The notes beneath the pieces were generated by a model. The model was not told the DNA's origin, did no database searches, and worked only from the letters and a program-made list of their open reading frames with translations. This document shows, piece after piece, positions 22,139-34,709 of a DNA stretch of 64,000 nt. Origin of the DNA: Moniliella sp. 'wahieum' (Eukaryota; Basidiomycota; Moniliellomycetes; Moniliellales; Moniliellaceae). Position numbers and translations under genes: made by a program. Location of the stretch: positions 434,001 to 498,000 of the forward strand of contig RSEE01000027.1 in the NCBI GenBank assembly GCA_003971905.1. The letters run 5' to 3'. Within the stretch, counting starts at the first letter, position 1. Each line of letters opens with the position of its first letter.

Positions 22139-25100
22139 ATGATTGTGCCGTACCGTTTCCAATGTGACGTCTGCAATGCCGTCTTTCGTCGCGCTGCTGC
22201 TCTGCGTCGCCACCAGCGCATCCACACCAACGAGCGCCCATTTGGATGTCAACATTGTTCCCAACGCTTCACCCGCACCGACCTTCTCCAGCGCCATGTG
22301 GCTCGTTATCACTCGGAGCGCAATCGCCAGATGTGGGGCGACGATGACAACGAGCAGCATCAGCATCAGCATCAGCACGAACATCAACACAGCAACCCTC
22401 TCAACCACCCCAGATCGCAGCTATCCCCAGTCGCAACCGCAACCGCAACCGCAGCCTCAGCCCAGCCCCAGCCCAGCCTCAGCCCCAGCCCCCCCAGCCC
22501 CAGCCCCAGCCTCAGCCTCACGCCCATATGGACTTCCAACTTTTCCTCCCCCTGACCCCTCAGTTGCAGCTCCAAATTCCCCAAGCGCCAATCCAGTTTG
22601 ATTCGTTCTTAATGACTCCGACAAGTACGCAGCCTCATCAGACACACCTTCAACCTCAACCCCAATCTCATCCCTCAACTCAAGCTCAACTTCTACCACC
22701 GCAACATCCCCAACCCCAACCTCCACCTCCACCGCAATTTCAGCCACAGGCCCAACAGCAGCAACAACCCCGACCCCAATCTCGGCATAGTCTTTCTTAC
22801 TTCTACCCACTCCTTCGACCGAATTCTCTCATCCGTTCCAGCCTCAGATTGGCGGACCATTAGGTAGTACCTTTATGTTGAACGCATTGCGCAGTCACCA
22901 GCGCCACCCTTTGGCCACCTCTTCTGTTTCTCCTTATTCATCTCAGCATCCCTACTTGGGTCGTGTGACTGATTCATCTACCGTCTTTGGAGACCGCAAT
23001 ACCAGCACTTCTACCGGAGTAATAGCCGAAGGGACTTCCACCACCATGCGTCTCGATCAGCCGCTTCATCCTCATCAAACTTGTCAGAGGGAAAGACAAA
23101 CGGATTGGCCCCCTCCATCATCGGCGTCACTTCAAGCCCGGCCGTGCAACGCGGCGCTCGGAACCCTCGGTGCATCAGCTGATTCGCCAGCTGGCCAGCA
23201 TAATTGACCCTGATCGAGGGCCACAAGCTGCAAACATCGGCATTGTTGCTCCCTATCAACGGAGGATGGAGGACATTGTTCTTGCTGCCATCTTAAGCCA
23301 ACGCTTATCCGACCCTGATGCCAAGGAGGGGGTGGATTCTATTGACAATACGCTACGCTTAGTGTACGCGGCACGCACTTTAGCCTTACCAAGCCAGGCG
23401 ATTCCTGTGACGGTCCCCCAGCCTTCACTAACAGGTTGGGCGGGAGCAGGGGGGGCCAGAATCAATCCGCTGTCCTGGTTCCCACCTCCAGCAGAGCGAC
23501 TTGGCTTTGTTCACCGCCGAATTCAGCGTTCACATGCCCTTTATCCATGAGCCCAAGCTTTTCTACCCTCAAGCCTCCACGGTTCTCCTTGCTCCACCCG
23601 CTCCGCTAGAAGCTAGCGGATTGAGCGGCAGTGCCCCACCCGATGATTCTGGTGAGTTGAATGAGGCGGAGGGCGACTTGGTTCGTGCGATGGCCATTGT
23701 GGGCCGCTGTTATCGCGACATGACCCAACGTGCTAATGCATCGGATGGGAAACGGCGCACACCCGAAACCTGCCCTACCCAGTACTATGGGAACGATGTT
23801 CTTCGAATGAAGAAGATCCATGAGTTGGTACGTCATACCTCCTGTGTTATCGAAAGTCTTCTCTAACGATTTTCCTCCTCCAGACGACCCAGGACAAGGA
23901 AGTTTCCCTCTTTGGTTACCCCGTCACCTTGCGCAGCACCGTCAGCAACGCATCTTGATGCGCCGAATCCAAACGTTGATTCTCACCACGTTGGCTGCTG
24001 ATTTTGGGCCGAAACCAGCAGCAGGAGATAAGGACCCAAGTCAGCAAGAGGTCTCGGAGAGGCAATCTACTTCGGTTCAGTTCACGCATGGCGCATTGAT
24101 GCATGCCTCGTATCAACTCATGTGTGTCTTTGTCGAGATTGATCGGGCTGTGTACAACGGATTTGACTCGCATGTTCCTTGGCACTTGTGGCTTGAGAGA
24201 GAAGAAACCTTGCGCACGTGTGGGCGGCGTACACGTGGACGTCCTTCTTTCACTGGCCCATAAGTTTAAGCCTTGGTTCCCCAACCCAGATGCGTTGACG
24301 GACATTTGCTGGGAACAGCTCTGGAAGGCATCAAATGCGATGGAGTTTGCAGCGGCGAGCAAAGCATACGATGCAGTCGCAGCGAGGCCAGAGTGCCCCC
24401 GCCCGACCCAATGCCCAACTCTCGTCCATTAAGGTGACGCCGCAATCCTTCTCTGACGCCGAGCCGCCATTCAAGCGGGTTAGATACGAAGATCTCAACG
24501 AGAAATTATTCCAACCTACTGGTTCTGGAGCCAGGGGACTTGGCACAAGCGAGCGCATGGACCGTGAGACGCAGTTGCGAGGCGAGTGGGTGTGTGCCTG
24601 CGCTGCTGCGCGAACGACCCCAAGTCTGTGGGATGTGGTGGGAATACTGCTCCATTCGGATGAGTCGGATGATGCCGTTGTCGCGGCCGTGACGGCGTTA
24701 GCGGGTTAGAACCTGGCCATGAAACCACCCCTGCCCAACAAGCGTCTTCTTCGAATCATCCCGGATTTGGTTCCAATAACAACGTGGGTGGGGGGGCAGA
24801 AACCGTGGTAATTCGAAACCACCACCTCCCGCTCTTTCTACCGGGGCGGGTCCAGCCGAACTGCCGCCGACCCTAGGTGAGGAATCCATGGCCGAGGGCG
24901 GTGATCATCCTATCCACACTGTTGGCGGTGTTACGGGGGTTTACGTGGGATCAAATGATCGCCCCCAACTCCAGCGCCGGTTGAGTGCGACAGGCTACTG
25001 CCTTATCCTTACCCAGCTCGTATCCAATGTGGCTGAACTATTGGCTGCCGATACTGAGACGCGTCGGCGGCTCTCGTTTGTTGTTCGTGAAGCGGAGCTA

Positions 25101-26792
25101 CGTCTACGGAAACTGGCCCAGATGCCCGCGGAGGAAGGAGGCATATGGGACACGGAGCTCCGCTCGGTTGACAAGGCCCTCTTCTCAGTTCGTCAGAAGA
25201 TGCACAGGCTAATGCCAACTTAGTGGCCCATACACCCCGGTCCAACGTGCCATGGCGCGATGGCAAAAGTCTTTCAGCTGCTGGTCATCCCAGCCCATGC
25301 GCTCGTCCCGCGCATCCGCCGAAAAGCTTATGCCTTGGGGGAGACAGACAACTGTCTTTTTCCGCCAACCGTTTTGGCGCGAGCCTTTCTCGTGGTACTG
25401 GTCCTGCCTGCACCACATCTTCCGCATCCACAAGCGCATAGAGACCAACCAGCGCAAGATGAGCCGCCAAGGGCATCTTATGGTTGACACCCACAATGGG
25501 GCTGCGACTGATGCAAATCCTACCCCTTCTCTGAGTACCGCTGATGGGCTGGCCAGCTTGATCTCTGTCGATCCGACTGCGGGGGAGTGGGGACGATCTG
25601 TTTGGCATCAGAAGCAGCATCAATCCCAAGGGGACGAAGCAACAGAACCCTTGCCAGATAAACTGCAGAGGTGGAAGGGGACTTGATGCCCCTGCCTCTG
25701 CCTCCGCCTCTGCCTCCACCCAATTTGGTTGAAAATGGCGATAGCAACACGAACGAAGATTGGTCCAAACTCTTGCATCTCGATGGTTTGGGAACCGACA
25801 CGCTTAACGCGCTTTTCTTTGGGGACCCCATCTCAGCTTCAGCTCAGATGTCTCCCGCGTCAATTACTTCTTCCCTCCCTAGTTCGCTCCTTGGTCGCCA
25901 TGCTCAGTGGATCAATTGTCGCGCCCGCTTGAGGCCGAGCTGCAGGACTTGTCTTACCTCCAGGACATCTGCACACCTCTCCCATCGGATCACACCAACA
26001 GTTCGAAAACCCACTACATCCCGAGTCAGCAAGTACTGCGGCGGGGTCCAGCATTTTGGAGCAAGCTTCTTGCCCTGCCCCCCGTCAACAGAAGAAAAAG
26101 TCAAGTTGGAGGTGTCTGCCCTGGTCAAGCGAAGGAAGCGTCTGGATAGGCAGGTGCGCTTACTGAGGAACGCTTTTTCTGGCTATGGCGCTTATGGCCC
26201 GAAGCGGACCTACCCGGCCTATGGTCCAACAGGTACAAATATCGATGTGGTAATGGCCGGGAGTAAGGATGATCACCCTGCTCATGGCGCTGAGGAGAGT
26301 ACTGAACACCAGGCCCAAGGCAAAGCAGCTGGTGGTGCACCTAACGTTAGCGTGGGTCCCTGGTGTTAACGTCGGTGATGCCAGTGAGCATGGGGAGGTT
26401 CATGATGATGAAGATCATGATGATGGTGGTGACGACGATGATGAAAATGTCGTTGACGATGGCGGAGAGGATGCTGCGGATCCTATTGATGATGACGAAA
26501 AGGAGGAGGAGGAGGAAGACGAGGAAGACGAGGAAGACGAGGAAGGGGAACACACTTCGCCGGGTATGGGTCATCAGACGATCATGAAGGCCTGCTATCG
26601 GATCCAAGTCATGTGCTGGGTGTAATTCGACTGCACGTATACCTGCGCGAGGCGTTGTTCGGGACGGATGGGGGGGCGCAAGTTCCTTCGGCGGTGGGGT
26701 CGGACGAGCAGATGATGCACATCTTGCCTAGCCTGACTTCGCTCGACATGTCTAGCGCGCTGACGATGCTCTTCCCCAAGCTACAGCTGTAA
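22139..26792 (+). CDS. C2H2 zinc-finger transcription factor with fungal-specific domain
   Basis: A nuclear DNA-binding regulator. The ATG at 22139 opens [12 protein letters not shown] and two canonical fingers follow: CDVCNAVF...HQRIH (C-X2-C-X12-H-X3-H) and CQHCSQRF...HVARYH (C-X2-C-X12-H-X4-H). A long Gln/Pro/His-rich low-complexity region follows (22340-22800). From about 23180 the product resembles the fungal-specific transcription factor middle region: [13 protein letters not shown], then [36 protein letters not shown] and [20 protein letters not shown]. Later parts include an Asp/Glu-rich acidic block (26390-26550) and a C-terminus ending [13 protein letters not shown] at 26792. At least ten frame slips were needed, and a GT...AG-like gap near 23828-23883 is probably an intron. 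Whether the part after about 24710 belongs to the same gene is less sure. The target genes are unknown. Confidence 0.78.
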
Positions 26793-27227
26793 TAGAGTAT
26801 GGCCCCTTTTTCTGTTGTGCATATGTACAAAGAAGTATGAATCTCATATCTCATTGCAAATTGCACCCCCATCTAGCGGTAATCGATTGATGGTTAAGAG
26901 GTAACATCCAGGGGTTCTTTCCCAGATACTACAGGCGGATGAGCGAGACCTGAGGGCCTGAGGCCTGATGGGCCTGATGCATGCGATGTGTAACATGTAA
27001 TACTTCTTCCTGCGCCCCTTGAACCTGCGATGATGTCATGTATGATGGTGACCGGTGACCCGGTGACGCCCGCAGCTGTGTTTGGTAATTGACGCTTCGC
27101 GGCTGCAGCGTCTGTGCGCAGCTGAAATTCTGAAAGCCGGAGGACTCAACGCTTATCAGCGCCGGTGTCAGTCAGACTCACACCGGTGGCGGCCCCCCCG
27201 CAACGCACCGCCACCACCTCTCCGTCC
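26793..27227. other. Intergenic region with palindromic motifs
   Basis: A short spacer between two same-strand genes. It holds CTGAGGGCCTGAGGCCTGATG and GATGCATGC motifs (26950-26985), ACATGT-like units (26993-27003) and GGTGACCGGTGACCCGGTGACG (27049-27068). No coding frame was recognised. Confidence 0.55.
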
Positions 27228-29940
27228 ATGCCCTTCCACTTCACCGTCCGCCCGTGCGGGGCTCTGGCCAGCCTCGTCAAGACCCTTACCCCTTCCGGCC
27301 ACATTGAAACCCCGTCCCAAGTGTTCGAGCTGCCGCCGCTGCCCGCCCTGCCGCTGCCCCCTGCGTCGTCCGAGCCGGAGCGGTGGCAGCAACTTCAGCA
27401 GGCCCATCAGGCTTGGCGCCAGCTCATTTGGACAAGTACCCCCTTTGCTGGGGTGTCGTTATGGGGTGGGACCAAATTGTGTCCCGCCTCAGCAATAAGC
27501 CGCTGGTCGCTTTCGACCCCGACAGCATCACCATCCGCTGGCGTTCTAAGAGTGCGCTTGACGGCCCCTGGATAGATGAGCTGAGTATCCTGAACATCTC
27601 CGCGTGCGCGAGTTTGAAGGCTCTCAAGAAAAGTTGAAGCGATCAGCTATGGAGGCGTGCGTGTGGTGGAGTAAGGACCCTCTCTTGCCCAAGTTTGACC
27701 TCAGCGCCCTGTTACCCCCAGCCTGTCCAACCTGACCATCGAGGCAACCATGAGGACATCCGACCGCAAGACGGTGCTGCGCAGTTTGCCACCGCTGTCG
27801 GTTTGCGTGTGCGACGACAAAGATGTCCTTTGCCTCCGCCTCAACCTCACCCACATTCTGTGCAACTTACACCATATCGCCCCCACTACTGACGTCCAGC
27901 TGTTGTGCCGCAAGCGTTCCGCCTCTGGTTTCCATCACCTCTTCCCTCGCATGGACACCAACACCCACTTTGATCTCCTGGTCGCAACCAGTTTGGTTCA
28001 GAAGCAGCCATTTCGAGTTGCTTTGGTTGTTCCGGAGAACGGACCGGCCCCGCCCAGTCTTCCACGGCCTCCGCCGCCGGTACCGAAGTCGAGGTATGTT
28101 ACACCTTCCAAACCTGGGCTGCTCGGCCGCGTATACAGCGGGGATTCATGTATTGACTTCTCAGAAGCAGGATCCCTGAATCCTCTAGTCAGGTTCGGCC
28201 AAGCTCACATCGTATCAGTGTCAAGGTAGCGGACAAACGCACCGTGCCCGTGCAGCAGCCTCCAACCCGTAGTAGTCCTGTGGTTTCTGTACCCCCTACG
28301 GTACACGAGGGGAGCGCCGCGCAACCCGATCTGGCCGCTTTGATAACCTCACTTCGGGACTTGATGTCTGAAGAGCATCGCAAGACTCGATCGCAGATCA
28401 CCACAATGCAAGACATGGTTGGGCCGTTGCTGGAACGTATGGATCAGATGGACAAACTGGCTACCCAGCTCGATATGCTCACGACGGAAGTGAAAGCTGT
28501 GCGTGCAACAGTTGATTCGGTATACAGTCATCTTCGTCGCACAGGGATCGAGCATCCTCAAATCCCGTCAAATCTTGTCCCCACGGAGAGTCAGGTGCCA
28601 GCCTCCCAAACGAAATCACCCGCTTCATTTGACCGCGGATGGTACCAGTCAGAATTACCAGCCCCTGCTGAACTACCTGAGTGCACTCTGCCACATCTGT
28701 CGCTTCCAACTTCATCGATGGATGAGATGAAGTTACCGCAACCCAGCTCCGTGCTGATGCAAGGAAGTCCTGCTCCCTCCATCGATGCTGAGTCGAGTAG
28801 CCTGCGGCGGACACTTCCTGAGCAGACGGAGCACATCCAAGCTGGCACACATACCGAAGAGAGGCGCTTTGCTTTCTTGTCTAGCCCCCACTTGGTTTCA
28901 TCTCTCACGCAATCACCGCCACGCGCTTTGAACGAGGGGGTCGAGGCTTTGGATTTGGTCCAAGTCCTACATTTCCTAGACGGAGCTGTTCGCCCCATTT
29001 CTCAAACTCGCAGCCCTGCACAGGAAGAGATGTGTTCAGCTCCTCGGGCGGCAGAAACTGCCCAGGAAGTTGTCCCAACCCCTACCCAGGACAACGTCAC
29101 ATCCCCGACCCAGGACAACGTCACAACCCCTACCCAGGACAACGTCACAACCCCTGCCCAGAACATCACTACAGCACCTGCCCAGAACATCACTACAGCA
29201 CCTGCCGAGAAAGTCGCCACGGCCCTGCCATTGTATCAAGCTCTACTCTAGAGCACCCACAATGCCCCGGCATTAGTTCTGAGTGTGAACACGAGCGCAG
29301 CACCACGCCGCTTGCATTCACTCTCGAGCCTGAGCGTGACCCGAGCGGTTCTGAGCCCAAGCAGGAGCGATGCCCAACGCCATTGACGCCTTCAATGGCA
29401 GCATCAGTCACGTCGCTTCTGGATACTGAACAAGTTCTTGGTTCGGAGACAGTTCCTACCGCTGAGGCTACCCTTTCGGCCGATTCCAACTTTGAGCTTA
29501 CCCACCCTGCGCTGTCCACCTCGGCTTCGACAACATCTCTGTTGGATACGGAGCACGTTCGTGATCCGTCGAATACACTGTTGACGGAAGGACCCCGTCG
29601 AATGATGACGAGCTAGGCGGTAGCTCACTTACCGTTCCCTCCCATGTCCTTGCGCATGTGGCCCCGTCTGTTGTCTCGAGCCAGGATTTGGAAGAGACGG
29701 TGGGGCAGCTTGTCTCAACCAGCTTATATGACTCTCACCCATCGACGGTAACATTGGACATGTCGGGATTGTCATCAACGGTGCAGTTGGGTCAATTTAC
29801 TCCGGACATGCAGGCCACTACTGAGTCGTATGTGTACCCCGACTCGGATGTTTTTCCGCTCCGATGGGGAAGGAGATGAGAACGAAACGGATTATGAATT
29901 GGTTAGTCGCCCGTCTTCGGTGGCCAGCTCATTTGCCTAG
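27228..29940 (+). CDS. Unknown protein with coiled coil and octapeptide repeats
   Basis: No domain recognised. The first frame starts at 27228 (MPFHFTVRPCGALASLV) and is Pro/Leu-rich. A middle part reads KPLVAFDPDSITIRWR and ACVWWSKDPLLPKFDL. From about 28300 a heptad-rich segment looks like a coiled coil: ITSLRDLMSEEHRKTRSQIT, then PLLERMDQMDKLATQLDMLT. Ser/Thr/Pro-rich sequence follows, with six 8-residue repeats of the PTQDNVTT type (29081-29224) and a tail whose last frame ends FRSDGEGDENETDYELVSRP...SSFA with TAG at 29938-29940. Frames shift near 27440, 27600, 27720, 28200, 29235, 29610 and 29850. The similar base composition across all parts and the single direction suggest one gene, but the exon structure is unknown. 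Confidence 0.6.
29081..29224 (+). repeat. Six 24-nt coding repeats (PTQDNVTT/PAQNITTA)
   Basis: Six in-frame tandem units of 24 nt encode two related octapeptide types: three PTQDNVT(S/T) units, then two PAQNITTA and a final PAEKVATA. Most units contain an N-x-T sequon. The 24-nt unit keeps the frame, so copy number could vary without breaking the protein. Confidence 0.9.
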
Positions 29941-30102
29941 TGCGGGTAGGCATGATTGCTCCTCCCTCCCTGTTCCTTTTTGACGGTTTGCTCCTCTTTT
30001 ACCATCCGCGATTACGCTGTCTTTTGGTTCTATTCCCATCAGGGATTCCGTTGTTTTGGGCTCTGTATGAACAGACTACATGACTCTCCTCCCCTCCACC
30101 CT

Positions 30103-30118
30103 GGGGGGGGGGGGGGGG
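30103..30118. repeat. G16 homopolymer between convergent genes
   Basis: A run of 16 G lies between the stop of the unknown plus-strand gene (29940) and the stop of the minus-strand ankyrin gene (30212). It is outside coding sequence. Confidence 0.9.
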
Positions 30119-30211
30119 TTTGGGCTATGCCTATTTTAACTCCAATCCATGATTTGTTTCGACCCAACCTGAGTTGCGAGTGGAAACGGGAACGTATTAG
30201 AAAGTGGTGTA

Positions 30212-31062
30212 TCATGCCCCCTCTTGGCTGCGCGTCCAACCATCAAGGATCTGGGAAACTACAGAAGCCCCAACCAAATCTTTCAGCCGTTCCTCCTCTT
30301 CGGGCGTCAACTCAGCCTGGGCGTTGGGCGGGGCGTTAGGGTGCGCAGCGCGGAAGCGAGCGTCAGCGGCTTGCATGATCTGTTGTACCGCCGCATAGAG
30401 CGCCTCTGAACGTTCCTCAGTCTTGCCATCCTCAGCAGATGTACCATTGGGCTGGCCGGACACGTGCTCGGCCGCGGCCAAGTCCCGAGCAATCCGCGCG
30501 TCTTCCTCGTCCTCATCGTTAGCTGGTGCCAAGGGACGGGTCACACCCGTCTTTGCAGCCAGGAGCTCCGCCACCTCAATATGGCCGTTCTCCAAGGCAC
30601 TATCTAATGCCTGAGGGGATAGAGAGGAGGGAGGGGGGCTCAGTACACCGCTTTCAATAAGTACGAATAAAAGAAAAAACATACCGTTTGTCCCTCGAGA
30701 TTTTTGTGTCCTGGGTCAGCGCCGAGTTGGAGAAGAACGTCTGCGACCGGCGCCGCTCCACGACAAACAAGGGCGTCTCACCGTCGTCGTCGGTCACATT
30801 GACAGCGTTGGGAGGGCAAGAGGAATGTGTGAGGAGGAAACGAAGAACGTCGATGTGTCCATATGACGCAGCAGCGTGGACCGGGGTGTAGGTGAACTCA
30901 TCCGCGACAGTTGGGCTTAGGCCTGAGCACATGGGGTTAGCGAAAACCCGCGAGCGCCAGAATTAGGTGCGGGTCCATGTACAAACCCTCCGTCTCGACC
31001 AAGTGGCGCACACGGGGCAGGTCACCCTCTCCTGCCGCAATCCAAATGTTCTTGGCCGACAT
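30212..31062 (-). CDS. Ankyrin-repeat protein (fission-yeast P16F5.05c / Yar1-like)
   Basis: A small soluble ankyrin protein. Budding-yeast Yar1 of this size class escorts ribosomal protein Rps3; the link is by resemblance. The Met at 31062 gives MSAKNIWIAAGEGDLPRVRHLVE, the usual start of the family; an upstream Met at 31140 would add 26 residues. Ankyrin repeats: DEFTYTPVHAAASYGHIDVLRFLL, then VNVTDDDGETPLF, and ALDSALENGHIEVAELL. The C-terminus is acidic and helical, ending DGWTRSQEGA. Intron 2 is clear at 30611-30684 (gtatgt...cctcag, 74 nt). Intron 1 starts near 30975 (gtacat) and ends near 30910-30920, but its acceptor is ambiguous. One further slip lies near 30775. The gene is divergent from eIF5B. 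Confidence 0.85.
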
Positions 31063-31376
31063 TTCTTGTGGTAGCCCCAGTCGTCCAGTGTCGAGGGTGG
31101 GGGAAGCGGTGGTGGCCGTGGCAAGGGCTGATGTTGTCAAGGCTCTCGGCTGCTGTTGGTCTGCTGCGACCGACCGATTGACTGGGAGGTGCCAGTTACG
31201 TCAGGGCGTTCACTAGGGTTGGGTGGACACTGCCCCTCGGCTGTTCCGAAACCCTTTTTTTCTCTTCTCGGGGCCTGAGGCGAGGGGATCTGAAGCGTTT
31301 ACCGCTGAGGTGGCCGACGTCGCCGCCAAACTCACCACCACGCTCTCCCCCATCCCATACCACCTAGGTACTCGAG
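31063..31376. promoter_or_regulatory. Divergent promoter region of ankyrin gene and eIF5B
   Basis: A 314-bp gap between two divergent genes linked to ribosome function. It contains TTACGTCA at 31196-31203, a match to CRE-type sites bound by bZIP factors, and CTAGGGTTGGG near 31213. No TATA box is obvious. The regulatory role is inferred. Confidence 0.35.
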
Positions 31377-34300
31377 ATGGGAAAGAAAAAAGGAGGCCGC
31401 AAGGCTGCCAATGACGATTGGGAGGCTGAACTGAGAAACGATCCCTCCTGCGCAGTTTGCCGCTGAGGACACCGACGCTGCTCCCGCCCCCGCACTCCTG
31501 TGGCAGAGGACGACGACTTTGGTGGTGGCCTAATGGCCAGTGTCCAGGCCGCGTCCAAGAAAGGCAAGAAGAACAAGAAGAAGAATGAAGTTAACTGGGA
31601 CGAGCTTGAGGCTGAAGCAGCGGAAATTACTGGCGATGCTCCTCCCCTGCCGAAACGGCGGAAGAGGCGCAACCCCCAGCTCCAGCACCCAAGCCTGCTG
31701 CGGCCGAGCCGGCCAAGCCGGCTCAGGAGGATGAGGCTCCGAAGGTACGTGACTCTTACGGATGGTTTCAAGTGTGATAAATACTGACTTTGGTATGTGG
31801 CGTTTCTAGCTTCTAACCAAGAAAGAGAAAGAGCGCTTGAAAAAAGAAAAGGAGAAGGCAGCCAAAAAGGCTGCTGCGGATGCCAAGCGCGCTGCCGCGG
31901 CTGCGCAGCCCAAGACAGAATCATCTCCTACGGCTGGGGATGCGGACCAAAATGAAGATGATGTCTCCTCTAATTCGAAAAGCAAGAACAAGAAAAAGAA
32001 GGGTGCCGCTGGGGGAGACAAGGCACCCGCGGGTGGCAAGAAGCCAACAGGTGCACTGGCTATGCTCCGTGCTCAGATGGAAGCGCGTAAAAAGGCTGAG
32101 GAGGAGGCTCGTTTGGCTGAGGAGGCAGAACGCAAGCGGATCGAAGAGGAGGAACGCAAGGAGCGTGAGGAAGCGGAGGCCAAGGAGGCTGCCCGCTTGG
32201 CCAAGAAGGAAAAGGAGCGTCTCAAGAAAGAGCAGCTGCGTAAGGAAGGCAAGCTGCTCACTCGGCCGAAAAGAAGAAGCAGAAGGAGGCTGAGCAGCGA
32301 CTGAAGGCCATGATTGCTGCAGGTCAAGTATCGGCCGATGTGCTCGAGCGGCGCAACCTTCCGCGGACGGGGGAGAGAAGAAAAAGCGCGTTGTGTACGA
32401 CAATAAGAAGAAGAAGACGCCCCCTACAGCCGAGGAAATTGCGGCGCAAGAAGCTGCTGCGGCCGCGGCAGCCCGAAAGAAGGCCGAAGACGAGGCTCGT
32501 GAGCGTGAGGCAGAGGCCCGCAAGGCCAAGGAGGCCGAGCAAAGTAAGAAGCCAGCTGAGGACGACGATGATGGCCTGGATGATTGGGATGCCGAGTCAG
32601 GCGAGAACGGCGAAGGGGGGGACTTGGACGACTGGGATGCCGACTCGGATGTGGAGGATAACCAAAAGACTCAAAAGCCTGCCACATCCGGTGCCCAAAA
32701 GGCCGCCCACCCAAAAAGGCTGGGGCCAACGGCAAGAAAGCAGCGCCACCCCCTTCAGATTCAGAGGAGGATTCGGATGATGACTCAGACGAGGAGAGCA
32801 GCTCAGACGAGGAGTTGACGACTCGGCAAAAGATGGAGCAAGCACGCAAGGAGGAGGCTCACGAGCGCAGGCTGAAGCGGCATGAGGAAGCGATGCAAGC
32901 CCGGTCCAAGGATAATCTTCGGTCGCCTATCTGCTGTATTCTGGGTCACGTCGACACGGGCAAGACGAAGTTGCTCGACAAGATCCGTCAGACCAACGTC
33001 CAGGAAGGCGAAGCAGGTGGCATACACAACAAATGGTGCCACATACTTCCCCGTGGAGAACATCAGGGCCAAGACTCGCGTGATTGACCCCAAGGGCGAA
33101 TTCGAGTACAAGATTCCTGGTCTCCTTGTTATTGACACACCTGGTCACGAGTCGTTTACCAACCTCCGCTCTCGTGGTACTTCCCTTTGCAACATTGCCA
33201 TTCTTGTCATTGACATCATGCACGGTCTCGAGCCCCAAACTCTGGAGTCGATCCGTCTGCTGCGGGATAGCAAGACCCCCTTCATTGTGGCCCTCAACAA
33301 AATCGATCGTCTCTATGGTTGGAAAGCAACCCCCAACAATGGCTTCCGCCTGAGCTGGGACAACCAGAACAGGGGCACTCAATCCGAGTTTGATGATCGC
33401 CTCAAGGCAGTCAGGGTGGCGCTCGCCGAGCAAGGGCTCAACGCGGAGCTGTACTTCAAGAACAAGGACGTTCGCAAGACCGTCTCACTTGTTCCCACAT
33501 CGGCTCACACGGGAGAGGGTATTCCCGATATGCTCCAACTACTCACGGAGCTTACCCAGACTCGGATGAGCGGAGCGCTCATGTACCTCTCAGAACTCGA
33601 AGCAACAGTGCTCGAGGTCAAGGTCATTGAAGGGTTGGGCACCACGATTGATGTTGTGCTCAGCAATGGTATTCTCCATGAAGGTGACCGGATTGTCGTG
33701 GCTGGATTGAATGGGCAAGCGATCGTGACCCAAGTGCGTGCACTGCTCACTCCACAGCCACTCAAGGAGATGCGGGTTAAGGGCTCCTACGTCCATCACA
33801 AGGAGATTAAAGCGGCGATGGGCGTCAAGATTGCGGCCCCTGATCTGGAGCAGGCTGTGGCTGGGTCCCGTCTTCTCGTCGTCGGCCCTGACGATGATGA
33901 AGATGACCTGAAGGATGAGGTGATGGGTGACCTTACCTCGCTCCTCAACAGCATTGACCGCTCGGGTCGGGGTGTGTCGGTGCAGGCTTCGACGCTGGGA
34001 TCGCTCGAGGCGCTACTCGAGTTCCTCAAGCAGAGCAAAATTCCTGTATCAAGCGTCAACATTGGTCCTGTGTACAAGAAGGATGTGATGCGCACCGCAA
34101 CCATGCTGGAAAAGGCGCACCAGAGTTTGCTGCCATGCTTTGCTTTGACGTGGAGGTGGACAAGGAGGCCGCTCGTCTGGCAGAGGAGCTGGGGATTCGC
34201 ATCTTCCAGGCCGACATTATCTACCATCTCTTTGATGCCTTCACCGCTTACAACCAAGAGATCTTGGCACAACGTGCCGCTGCCGCTCCTGTCGCGGTCT

Positions 34301-34709
34301 GGCCCTGCCGTCTTCGCATCCTGCATGTGTTTACCAACCGTTCGCCGTTGATTCTCGGTGTGGACATTATTGATGGTTCGCTGCGCGTGGGACGCCCTTG
34401 GCGGTCGTCAAGGTTGACCCGGCAACAAAAAAGAAGACGACGGTGGACCTGGGACGGGTAGTATCACTGCAGATTAACAAGACGGACAAACAACTGGTGA
34501 CCAAGAAGGAGGTGGGTGCTGGTGTGGCCGTCAAGATTGAGAATGACCACAAGATTGAGGTGGGCAAACAAATTCTGGAGTCGGACGAAATTGTGTCCAA
34601 GATCTCTCGGGCGTCGATCGACAGCTTGAAGGACTTGTTCTGGGACACTGTCTCGACCGATGAAAAGAGGCTGATCAAGAAGCTCAAGGGTGTGCTCGAC
34701 ATCCCTTGA
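31377..34709 (+). CDS. FUN12: Translation initiation factor eIF5B (Fun12)
   Basis: A cytosolic translational GTPase that joins the 60S to the 40S initiation complex. The ATG at 31377 begins [20 protein letters not shown] long Lys/Glu/Ala-rich N-terminal half (to about 32880) is interrupted by a 65-nt intron at 31745-31809 (gtacgt...actgac...tctag). The GTPase domain has GHVDTGKT (32943-32966), DTPGHE (33134-33151) and NKID (33296-33307). Domain II follows ([20 protein letters not shown]), then domain III ([16 protein letters not shown]...[10 protein letters not shown]) and domain IV ending [12 protein letters not shown]. Frame slips occur near 31460, 31665, 32260, 32370, 32715, 33025, 34120 and 34395. 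In the invariant switch I segment (GGITQQIGA in the family) about two bases are missing near 33015-33035, again suggesting sequence error. Confidence 0.97.

Noticed and set aside
19118..34709. Programmed ribosomal frameshifting as the reason for phase changes in ARB1 and eIF5B.
   Set aside because: Too many shifts per gene, at unrelated sequences, in both directions, without slippery sites or conserved signals; base errors explain them better.
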